This document shows, piece after piece, positions 1 through 5,345 of a stretch of 6,851 nt of DNA. This stretch comes from Candidatus Poribacteria bacterium (GTDB lineage Bacteria > Poribacteria > WGA-4E > WGA-3G), in the NCBI GenBank assembly GCA_028818995.1, contig JAPPMR010000175.1:1-6851 (forward strand). Reading direction: 5' to 3'. Numbering within the stretch: the stretch's first letter is position 1; every line of letters begins with the position of its first letter. The position numbers were made by a program, and so were the translations under genes. Under the pieces are notes generated by a model, which ran no database searches, had not been told where the DNA came from, and saw nothing but the letters and a program-made list of their open reading frames with translations.

Positions 1-28
1 TTCAATTTAGTGAATAACGTTTGTGTAT

Positions 29-200
29 CTGATACACCTTTCGCCCCTCTGGGGCTTGCTCCTGGTGGGATCTACGTTTCCTATACACCTTTCGCCTCTC
101 CGAGGCTATGGTCAATCACATCTCAGCGCCAGCGGTGCGGAAGGTATATAGAAAAGATATCGAACAACAACGAACCACCAGCGGTGCGAAAGGTATCTGG
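29..200. repeat. Cluster A: four copies of a 26-bp hairpin repeat, two in each orientation
   Basis: Copies lie at 29-55 (+), 81-106 (+), 126-151 (-) and 175-200 (-). Each has a conserved arm like CTATACACCTTTCG, then a 5-bp stem with a 3-nt loop. Stems differ but mostly stay paired: GCCCC/GGGGC, GCCTC/GAGGC, GCGCC/GGTGC (one wobble), and CACC/GGTG with an outer mismatch. The order + + - - places the two middle copies as an inverted pair. Nothing coding is supported in this stretch; short open frames through it just translate the repeats. Confidence 0.85.
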
Positions 201-244
201 TATAAGATCGGATTTCCAAAGGTATCAAACAAGAAACATGTTCT

Positions 245-258
245 TAAATTGACACTTA
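245..258 (+). repeat. Short dispersed direct repeat TAAATTGACACTTA, copy 1
   Basis: The 14-mer recurs exactly at 5074-5087, and TTCTTAAATTGACA (241-254) recurs with one change at 5372-5385. In both exact copies it lies next to a GGGTTT...CCTACGA REP-like hairpin. It contains a consensus-like TTGACA, but no -10 follows at a suitable distance. Confidence 0.6.
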
Positions 259-259
259 T

Positions 260-286
260 GGGTTTCGCTTGCGACACCCGACCTAC
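260..286. repeat. REP-like hairpin
   Basis: GGGT (260-263) pairs with ACCC (276-279), and inside it CGC (266-268) pairs with GCG (271-273). It ends GACCTAC, the same tail (read as GTAGGTC) as the unit at 379. It resembles the larger hairpin at 5025-5058 in layout, TGGGTTT...ACCC...CCTACGA. Confidence 0.6.
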
Positions 287-378
287 GAAATAAACTATTA
301 GTAACATCCATCAACTGATAATTCTTAAAACTAAATAACTTTGAAGTGGTAAGGGTAGTGCTTTGTCAACATATTATT

Positions 379-451
379 GTAGGTCGCGATTCGGAGATCG
401 CTCCTACTGAAATGTATCTTCATGTAGGAGGGAACTCCGATTCCCGACTGC
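379..451. repeat. Pair of REP-like palindromes in opposite orientation downstream of the fusion gene
   Basis: The first unit (379-407, minus orientation) pairs GCGAT (386-390) with ATCGC (397-401) around a 6-nt loop, within an outer GTAGG/CCTAC stem. The second (424-451, plus orientation) pairs GGGAA (430-434) with TTCCC (441-445). Read in the same orientation, both start GTAGGA and share the loop CTCCGA and the following GAC, while two stem pairs are exchanged with compensation. The pair sits 60-140 bp beyond the stop codon of the fusion gene. Confidence 0.8.
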
Positions 452-475
452 ATTTAAGAACCATCAATTAACACT

Positions 476-507
476 TGACTAAGCAGTTGATTAGGATCGG
501 TTAGTCA
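476..507 (-). terminator. Weak stem-loop just after the fusion stop codon
   Basis: TGACTAA (476-482) and TTAGTCA (501-507) form a perfect 7-bp inverted repeat starting 7 nt beyond the TAA stop. The loop is long (18 nt), the stem is A/T-rich and no U-run follows, so it is at best a poor intrinsic terminator. It may instead protect the 3' end of the mRNA. Confidence 0.25.
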
Positions 508-513
508 GATGTA

Positions 514-3156
514 TTATTTAGGAAGATCGTTAAATGCGCCAGATGCAATAAGACTCTCAATGCCCCGTTCGTTCATCTTTGTTGAATCAAAACGATTACG
601 GAAGTCTTGAATAGATGTAAATATACCGCTTTGATTTCTTTCCACAAGAAGTAAATCTATCACTTCATCACTCACGCCTTTGAGGGCAACAAACCCCAAA
701 CGGATATCGTTTCCATCTACCATAAAGTTCTTTTCACTCGCGTTGATATCAAGCGGTAACAGATTTATTTCTACATCCAAGAAATCAGCAAGTTTCTCAC
801 ATTCAGTTTGGTAACGCTTGATCTTTTCCTTATCCGCTGCCTCTCCAGTCATCATCGCTGCCATAAATTCATGTGGATAGTGCGTTTTCAGATATGCCAT
901 ACGGTAGGCTAATAGAGCATAAGCGACGGAGTGCGATTTGTTGAAAGCATATCTGCCAAGTTGTTCAAGGTGGTCGTATATCTCCTCTGCTTCTTTGGTG
1001 GAGACTCCCTTTTCAATTGCGCCATTGATGAATTTTGCACGCTGCTCTTTAAGCACATCTACTTTCCTTTTTCCCATTGCATCTCGGAGGATGTCTGCCT
1101 CACCAAGTGTATAGCCAGCTACATCGCATGCAATCTGCATTACCTGTTCCTGATAAATACAGACACCAAAAGTACTTTTGAGCGCATTTTCAAATGATGG
1201 GTGTGTATATTCTACCGATTGTACCCCGTTTTTTCGATCAATGAACTGCTGCATCATGCCGCTTTCAATAGGACCAGGACGATAGAGCGCAGGAATCGCT
1301 GAAAATTCTTCAAAGTTTTCCGCCTTGAGTTCGGTGACTACCTTAAACATACCACCAGACGTTTCTAATTGGAACAACCCTGCAATCAATCCTTCACTAA
1401 TGAGTGAATATGTCTGTTTATCGTCAAATGGAATGTTTTCAAGTGTAATCTTGTGGTCGTGGTTCTCCCAAATCATATTGAGGCAATCTGCAACTTCTGA
1501 AAGACTCCGCACACCAAGCGTATCAAATTTAATGATGCCGACATCTTCAACGGTTTTTCCTTCAAACTGTGTTGCGACTTGTCCATGTCTATCTTTAAAA
1601 AGTGGGGCGTAATTGCTAAGAGGCCCGTCTGAAATGATAATAGCAGAAGCATGGCAGGAGACATGCCGTTTCATACCTTCTACTGCTTTACTAATTTCGA
1701 TTAACTCTCTATTTTCGGGAAGTTCAGCAAGCGTCTGGAATTCAGGCACTTGTTCTAAAGTCTCGTCAAGCGTAACACCTGGGCGGCTTGGAATTAGTCT
1801 TGTCAACGTCTCTATCTTATCAAGAGGGATCTCAAGGGCACGTCCAACATCTTTGATAGCAGCTTTTGCCCCTAACGTAGCAAAGGTAGCAACTTTTCCG
1901 ACAGAATCATGACCGTATTTTCTCACGAGATAATCAATCACATCGTCACGGGCATGATCAGCGAAATCTATATCAATGTCCGGCGGATTCATTCTATCAG
2001 GGTTTAAAAACCTTTCAAACAAACATCCATGATCCATTGGATTAAAATTGATTACACCAAGCGCATAAAGCACGAGGCTACTCGCAGCCGAACCGCGAGC
2101 AGAGAGTAAATATCCCTGTTGGTTCGCGTAGTTGACGTAATCCGCAACAATCAGAAAATAGTCAGCGTAACCGGTTTGTTGAATAATATCCAGTTCGTAT
2201 TCCAATCGTCTTTTAATCGGTTCGGAAAGATCGCCTCCAATTTTTTGGCGCAAACCTTCGTAGCACTGTTCTTTCAGATAACTGTCTTGTGTATACCCTT
2301 CGGGAATCTCAAATATCGGCATCACGTTTTGGTCGTAATCCAGTTTCAGATTACACCGATTGGCAATTTCAACAGTATTGATAATCGCTTCAGGAGGATA
2401 ATGTTTAAGTGCCTCCTGCATTTCGTCAACATTTTTAAAGTAAAAGTGATTGTTAAATCGTATCCGTTTAGGGTCGTTAACGGTCTTCTTTGTCTGAATA
2501 CAGAGCAGGATGTCATGCATGCGATGGTCAGATTTTCGGAGGTAGTGACAATCGTTTGTTCCAACGATTGGGAGATTAAACTCATTTGCGAGTTCCACTA
2601 TCACTGGATATGCTGCTAACTCCTTATCAACATAGTGGTTCTGCACCTCAACAAATAGATTATCCTCTCCCATAATGTCCTTCAACTGCAAGAGGTTTCG
2701 AACGGCTTTGTCTCTTTGATTAGTACAAATTAGTTTCGGCACTATTCCATTAATGCATCCTGTCAGTGCAATAATACCCGCGTGATATTCACGTAGCATT
2801 TCCATATTGATGCATGGTTTTCTATGGAAACCTTGTGTATATCCCAGCGATGTTAATTCTAAAAGATTGTGGTATCCTTCAACGTCTTCTGCAAGGAGCG
2901 TGAGATGGGACGGTGAATATCGGGAATTGGCATCTGACTTTTCCTTTTCCGTTTCGACATATACCTCACATCCGACAATGGGATTAACTCCGGCTGCTTT
3001 TGCAGTGTTGTAAAATTCCCATGCCCCGAACATGTTACCGTGGTCTGTAAGTGCAACGGAAGGCGAACTGTTCTCAATTGCCCACTGCACCATATCCGGA
3101 ATCCGACAAGCACCGTCCAACAGACTATATTCACTGTGATTGTGTAGATGAACAAA
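514..3156 (-). other. dnaE: Module 3 of the fusion: DNA polymerase III alpha subunit, C-terminally short
   Basis: The PHP domain starts at FVHLHNHSEYSLLDG (from 551) and keeps the candidate metal ligands: HLHNH, LTDHGN, GCEVY, SHLTLL, LTGC and TNDCHY. This suggests a metal-bound PHP domain that may proofread, as in many non-proteobacterial DnaE proteins. The polymerase palm follows with ARGSAASS (about 903-910), the catalytic PDIDIDF (942-948) and the third Asp in IKFDTLG (1095). Next come ALYRPGP, AMGKRK and NKSHSVAYALLAYRMAYLK. The frame ends at LIASGAFNDLPK, which corresponds to the middle helix-hairpin-helix region, near residue 895 of the E. coli protein. The internal beta-clamp motif, OB fold and tau-binding domain of a normal 1100-1200-residue DnaE are absent. 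No continuation is found in any frame of 1-513. Catalysis may be intact, but conventional clamp-dependent processivity seems unlikely unless those parts are supplied elsewhere. Confidence 0.92.
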
Positions 3157-4806
3157 TTCTGAAGCGGTTGAAGACGAAATAACATTGCCTTGTTTGGTAG
3201 ATGTGCCATGTTCGGTGTTAGAAATAGTAGCACTCTGTCCTTCTGGTGAATCAACCCCACTCGCAAGTAAAGTCACTAACACTTCATCGCTTAATTCCAA
3301 CTCGTCTTTGTAGACCAATCCGAAGATAGGTTGAGAATTCTCACATGTTTCGACAATTACTGTCATGGCTTGATCCAATTCATGCATTGTGAAATTTGGC
3401 GGCGAGGTGATATTTACAATACACACACCATCACTTGCTATGCTGTTCTCTTCAAGTAAAGGTGAATAGACAGCGTTCTTTGCAGCTATCTCTGCACGAT
3501 TTTCACCTGTTGCTTTTCCGGTACCAATCAAGATAGTACCTTGGTCGCGCAGCATACTTTGAATATCATCAAAGTCAATGTTTATTCCACCCGGTTCTGC
3601 AAGAATATCTGTTATCACTTTCATGCCTTGGATCAGAATTTCATCGCTTTGTTGAAACACTTCGTGTATCGGTAATGCTTGTTCTATCAATTCCAATATC
3701 CGTTGATTTGAGACTACAATGGTAGCATCCGGTTGAGGTTGCGTGCCGCTTTGCAGTGCTTGCACTCCGTATTCTGCTCGTTCTGATCGGTGTTCTCCTT
3801 CAGAATCAAACGGACGTGTTACAAAGCAAACTGTTAATGCCCCCTGTTCTCGTGCAAGTGACGCAATTAGAGGCGCAGCGGCAGTGCCTGTTCCGCCACC
3901 CATGCCAGCGATGATAATAACCATCTCGGCATCTGTAACAGTGGAACGGAGTTTATCCATGTTTTCCGCAGCCGCTCTTCTTCCCAGTTTTAGACTCCCG
4001 TCCGTGCTTTGTCCTTGAACGGTGTTGACGCCAATTTGCACTTGTGTTGCTTCGCTGCAAGTGTTAAGTGTTTCCTCGTCTGTATCCACAATGTAGAATT
4101 CAGTCTCTCTCCAACGATCATCAATTATTTGTTTAACTATATTGCAACCCGCTCCGCCGATACCGATGATCTTTAATTTATTTGGTAAACTCTGAGTCTT
4201 ATCTTGTTCAAGAGTCATAGTTCCCCTCCTTATAGGTTCTACATCTACCTCAAATTCTTTGCGGAGAAGTTGTCGCACTTCGCTTAGCCTCGTCTTGACT
4301 GTGCCAATTGCTAAGTTGAGTTCATCTGCAATCTCTTTAATACTCCACAATTCAAGGTAGTAAAATATTGCTATAGAACGTACTTTCTGTGGTAGGTGAT
4401 GGACTGCCTCTCTTGCATCTGCTCTGAGTCTTGCTTCATTAAAACGCTGCTCAGCTTCTCTATCAATCTGGAAAGCTAATTCTTCATAACTCAACATAAT
4501 TTCGTTTTGCCGATGTAAGTTGGAAGCATAGTATCTATTGCAAGCGGTGAAAGCAATCCGCCGCAACCATCCACCAAAACTTTCTGCTTTTCGTAGACCG
4601 ATGATGTTTTCCCAAACAGCCATCCAGATGTCCATAAGAATTTCTTCGGCATCCCGTCTTTGTCTCGAATTTTCGACTACGATGTTCCAAATTCGTGGAC
4701 TATATCGGGATACCAATTCAGTGAATGCTGCTTCATCACGAGCTTGAACAAGTCGAACCAGTTCTGCATCTGTTAAGTTGTTTGGGTTGACAAAATTGTA
4801 GTTCAT
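514..4806 (-). CDS. ftsZ-dnaE: Sigma factor (ECF) - FtsZ - DNA polymerase III alpha (PHP/DnaE) triple fusion protein
   Basis: One uninterrupted frame encodes 1430 residues with three recognisable modules. An ECF sigma factor (regions 2 and 4) spans about 1-195, a full FtsZ GTPase core about 197-520, a Ser/Thr/Gly-rich linker about 521-550, and a PHP-plus-polymerase DnaE about 551-1430. I chose the ATG at 4806 because TTGGGAG lies 8 nt before it. The frame could open at a TTG at 4821, but that TTG is part of this Shine-Dalgarno sequence. Known roles of the families are promoter recognition by RNA polymerase, the GTP-driven division ring, and replicative DNA synthesis. Their joint role here is unknown. 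The FtsZ part lacks the C-terminal FtsA/ZipA-binding peptide, and the DnaE part lacks about 250 C-terminal residues. The frame has no internal stop or frameshift and family motifs are intact in all three parts, so decay is unlikely. A chimaeric assembly cannot be excluded from the sequence alone. Confidence 0.93.
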   Translation of the reverse strand: MNYNFVNPNNLTDAELVRLVQARDEAAFTELVSRYSPRIWNIVVENSRQRRDAEEILMDIWMAVWENIIGLRKAESFGGWLRRIAFTACNRYYASNLHRQNEIMLSYEELAFQIDREAEQRFNEARLRADAREAVHHLPQKVRSIAIFYYLELWSIKEIADELNLAIGTVKTRLSEVRQLLRKEFEVDVEPIRRGTMTLEQDKTQSLPNKLKIIGIGGAGCNIVKQIIDDRWRETEFYIVDTDEETLNTCSEATQVQIGVNTVQGQSTDGSLKLGRRAAAENMDKLRSTVTDAEMVIIIAGMGGGTGTAAAPLIASLAREQGALTVCFVTRPFDSEGEHRSERAEYGVQALQSGTQPQPDATIVVSNQRILELIEQALPIHEVFQQSDEILIQGMKVITDILAEPGGINIDFDDIQSMLRDQGTILIGTGKATGENRAEIAAKNAVYSPLLEENSIASDGVCIVNITSPPNFTMHELDQAMTVIVETCENSQPIFGLVYKDELELSDEVLVTLLASGVDSPEGQSATISNTEHGTSTKQGNVISSSTASEFVHLHNHSEYSLLDGACRIPDMVQWAIENSSPSVALTDHGNMFGAWEFYNTAKAAGVNPIVGCEVYVETEKEKSDANSRYSPSHLTLLAEDVEGYHNLLELTSLGYTQGFHRKPCINMEMLREYHAGIIALTGCINGIVPKLICTNQRDKAVRNLLQLKDIMGEDNLFVEVQNHYVDKELAAYPVIVELANEFNLPIVGTNDCHYLRKSDHRMHDILLCIQTKKTVNDPKRIRFNNHFYFKNVDEMQEALKHYPPEAIINTVEIANRCNLKLDYDQNVMPIFEIPEGYTQDSYLKEQCYEGLRQKIGGDLSEPIKRRLEYELDIIQQTGYADYFLIVADYVNYANQQGYLLSARGSAASSLVLYALGVINFNPMDHGCLFERFLNPDRMNPPDIDIDFADHARDDVIDYLVRKYGHDSVGKVATFATLGAKAAIKDVGRALEIPLDKIETLTRLIPSRPGVTLDETLEQVPEFQTLAELPENRELIEISKAVEGMKRHVSCHASAIIISDGPLSNYAPLFKDRHGQVATQFEGKTVEDVGIIKFDTLGVRSLSEVADCLNMIWENHDHKITLENIPFDDKQTYSLISEGLIAGLFQLETSGGMFKVVTELKAENFEEFSAIPALYRPGPIESGMMQQFIDRKNGVQSVEYTHPSFENALKSTFGVCIYQEQVMQIACDVAGYTLGEADILRDAMGKRKVDVLKEQRAKFINGAIEKGVSTKEAEEIYDHLEQLGRYAFNKSHSVAYALLAYRMAYLKTHYPHEFMAAMMTGEAADKEKIKRYQTECEKLADFLDVEINLLPLDINASEKNFMVDGNDIRLGFVALKGVSDEVIDLLLVERNQSGIFTSIQDFRNRFDSTKMNERGIESLIASGAFNDLPK
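3157..3246 (-). other. Inter-domain linker between FtsZ and DnaE
   Basis: About 30 residues rich in Ser, Thr, Gly, Asn and Gln join the end of the FtsZ core to the first PHP histidine motif. The stretch reads like a flexible tether and has no family motif. It has no in-frame ATG, GTG or TTG codon with a Shine-Dalgarno sequence, so translation of DnaE cannot restart here. Confidence 0.75.
3247..4218 (-). other. ftsZ: Module 2 of the fusion: FtsZ tubulin-like GTPase core
   Basis: Residues 197-520 align along the whole FtsZ core. The T1 loop GIGGAGCN lies near 215-222. The tubulin signature AGMGGGTGT is at 300-308. TRPFDSEGEHR carries the Glu (336) and Arg (340) that contact the nucleotide. FQQSD at 384-388 fits the guanine-contacting Phe/Asp pair. 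The T7 loop NIDFDD at 409-414 keeps the Asn and both Asp needed to hydrolyse GTP on the neighbouring subunit. The C-terminal subdomain follows, with GTGKATGENRAEIAAK at about 428-443 and an ending near LVTLLASGVD. Polymerisation and GTPase activity are therefore plausible. The variable linker and conserved C-terminal peptide of normal FtsZ are missing and DnaE takes their place, so membrane tethering by FtsA would not be expected. Start MTLEQDK is preceded by a strong internal ribosome-binding site. Confidence 0.93.
4216..4231 (-). promoter_or_regulatory. Internal ribosome-binding site and ATG at the sigma/FtsZ boundary
   Basis: Within the open frame, the minus strand reads AAGGAGG (4225-4231), six bases GGAACT, then ATG (4216-4218). 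This is a near-ideal Shine-Dalgarno sequence at ideal spacing, stronger than the one at the 5' start of the gene. It sits exactly where an independent FtsZ would begin. Initiation here would give a 1234-residue FtsZ-DnaE protein from 514-4218 without the sigma module. Confidence 0.7.
4222..4806 (-). other. Module 1 of the fusion: ECF-type sigma-70 factor
   Basis: Residues 1-195 of the fusion have the size and layout of a complete ECF sigma factor. Region 2 (about 12-95) carries the typical run AEEILMDIWMAVWENI followed by SFGGWLRRIAFTACNRYY, which in this family binds the beta-prime clamp and the -10 element. Region 4 (about 132-186) begins HHLPQKVRSIAIFYYLELW and contains the helix-turn-helix SIKEIADELNLAIGTVKTRL, used for -35 recognition. 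No region 1.1 or region 3 is seen, as expected for the ECF group. No anti-sigma factor or membrane segment is encoded nearby. The module ends at VEPIRRGT, directly abutting the FtsZ methionine, with codons that also form a Shine-Dalgarno sequence. This suggests an ancestral stand-alone sigma gene whose stop codon was lost. Confidence 0.88.
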
Positions 4807-4814
4807 AAACAGAA

Positions 4815-4821
4815 CTCCCAA
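4815..4821 (-). promoter_or_regulatory. Ribosome-binding site fixing the start of the fusion gene
   Basis: On the minus strand TTGGGAG stands 8 nt before the ATG at 4806. The same bases include a TTG that could open the frame five codons earlier, but nothing resembling a Shine-Dalgarno sequence precedes that TTG. The ATG is therefore the better start. Confidence 0.65.
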
Positions 4822-4831
4822 TTAGATTTCG

Positions 4832-4885
4832 GTTATAAAGAGGGGAATATTTTGAGAAACGGTTTAAAAAAAATGCGAAAAAAGT
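4832..4885 (-). promoter_or_regulatory. Possible promoter of the fusion gene with an A/T-rich upstream element
   Basis: A TATAAC hexamer (4832-4837, minus strand) lies 17 bp from a weak -35 candidate GTTTCT (4855-4860). Immediately upstream are runs of eight T (4866-4873) and six T (4878-4883) on the minus strand, with centres 11 bp apart. That is in helical phase and resembles an UP element or intrinsic bend. A transcript starting near 4825 would include the Shine-Dalgarno sequence and a leader of roughly 20 nt. The -35 match is poor, so this is only a candidate. Confidence 0.35.
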
Positions 4886-4899
4886 TTTGACACCGTTTT

Positions 4900-4978
4900 C
4901 TATACACCTTTCGCCCCGCTGGGGCTTTGTCTATGGGTGTATGATGCTGCTATACACCTTTCGCCCCGCTGGGGCTTT
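4900..4978 (+). repeat. Cluster B: two identical direct copies of the hairpin repeat upstream of the fusion gene
   Basis: The copies start at 4900 and 4950 and are identical over 29 bp, including the stem GCCCC, loop GCT and GGGGC. They are 21 bp apart. On the plus strand each hairpin is followed by TTT. They lie about 95 bp upstream of the fusion start, just beyond the putative UP element. They belong to the same family as cluster A, on the other side of the gene. Confidence 0.9.
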
Positions 4979-4995
4979 ATAAATGAGTGTTCCGA

Positions 4996-5015
4996 TTGTC
5001 CTTTCTCTTGGACAA
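4996..5015. repeat. Small inverted repeat
   Basis: TTGTCC (4996-5001) and GGACAA (5010-5015) form a 6-bp stem with an 8-nt loop TTTCTCTT. It is an isolated short hairpin between cluster B and the 5025 palindrome. It has no T-tract and no obvious partner gene. Confidence 0.4.
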
Positions 5016-5024
5016 CCTCAAAAT

Positions 5025-5058
5025 GTTGGGTTTCACCTGCGGTTTGAACCCAACCTAC
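5025..5058. repeat. REP-like hairpin with an 8-bp perfect stem
   Basis: GTTGGGTT (5025-5032) pairs with AACCCAAC (5047-5054), with an inner ACC/GGT pairing (5035-5037 with 5041-5043) and a CTAC tail. The general form GTAGGTYGGGTT plus a hairpin is shared with the units at 260 and 379. It lies between repeat clusters B and C in the intergenic block upstream of the fusion gene. Confidence 0.75.
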
Positions 5059-5073
5059 GAGAACATGTATCAC

Positions 5074-5087
5074 TAAATTGACACTTA
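5074..5087 (+). repeat. Short dispersed direct repeat TAAATTGACACTTA, copy 2
   Basis: Exact copy of 245-258, here 15 bp beyond the REP-like hairpin that ends at 5058. The two copies have the hairpin on opposite sides, so the pairing is a matter of neighbourhood rather than one long repeat. Confidence 0.6.
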
Positions 5088-5156
5088 GGGTCCATTATTA
5101 TGTCGTTCCATAGGCGTCAATTTAAGGATTTTAATTCTACTTTTTGGATATGTATA

Positions 5157-5315
5157 GCCTCTTTGAGGCGGTATGTTTATAGCAAACGGCGTCAGTCCTT
5201 CTTGAGCTCCGTAGGAGCGGTATGTGTATCCAATTGCGTTTCTATAACATATCGTTCCTACGGAACTCAAGAGAAGGTTAACATTTTTTCTATAAACATA
5301 TCGTTCCTACGGAAC
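5157..5315. repeat. Cluster C: four copies of a sister hairpin repeat, order - - + +
   Basis: Copies lie at 5157-5182 (-), 5206-5230 (-), 5242-5266 (+) and 5290-5315 (+). In element orientation each has an arm like CTATAAACATATCG, then the stem and loop. Stems are GCCTC/GAGGC (loop AAA), GCTCC/GGAGC (loop TAC) and GTTCC/GGAAC (loop TAC, twice). The length of 26 bp and the base-by-base layout match clusters A and B. These look like two subfamilies of one element. They occupy the space downstream of the 255-residue gene. Confidence 0.85.
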
Positions 5316-5330
5316 TCTATATTCCCAATC

Positions 5331-5345
5331 GGGCTTACAAAGCCC
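5331..5345 (-). terminator. GC-containing hairpin downstream of the 255-residue gene
   Basis: GGGCTT (5331-5336) and AAGCCC (5340-5345) form a tight 6-bp stem with a 3-nt loop, about 70 nt beyond the stop at 5414. No U-tract follows on the minus strand, so its role as a terminator is doubtful. Confidence 0.3.

Larger units (their letters stand above)
1..513. other. Non-coding, repeat-filled region downstream of the fusion gene
   Basis: No supported gene is present. The region holds repeat cluster A, a REP-like hairpin at 260, a pair of REP-like palindromes at 379-451 and a weak stem-loop at 476-507. No frame on the minus strand continues the missing C-terminal part of DnaE. Bases 290-378 show nothing recognisable. 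Confidence 0.7.

Noticed and set aside
10..293. Short ORFs over cluster A on both strands
   Set aside because: They consist of translated repeat units and have no ribosome site or recognisable protein features.
116..513. A hidden continuation of DnaE's C-terminus after a frameshift
   Set aside because: No frame on the minus strand here carries OB-fold or clamp-motif sequence, stops are frequent, and the DNA is made of repeats.
931..4747. Plus-strand and alternative-frame ORFs within the fusion gene
   Set aside because: They are shadows of the strongly supported minus-strand frame, which carries conserved motifs throughout.
4807..4821. Start of the fusion at the TTG at 4821
   Set aside because: The TTG is part of the Shine-Dalgarno TTGGGAG serving the ATG at 4806 and has no ribosome site of its own.
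4887..4892. TTGACA on the plus strand as a -35 element
   Set aside because: No -10 hexamer lies 16-18 bp downstream (TATACA is only 8 bp away) and no plus-strand gene follows.
4900..4978. A CRISPR-like repeat-spacer-repeat (29-bp repeats, 21-bp spacer)
   Set aside because: Related copies occur elsewhere in both orientations, at irregular spacing and with varied stems. There are only two units and no cas gene. It is a dispersed hairpin repeat.
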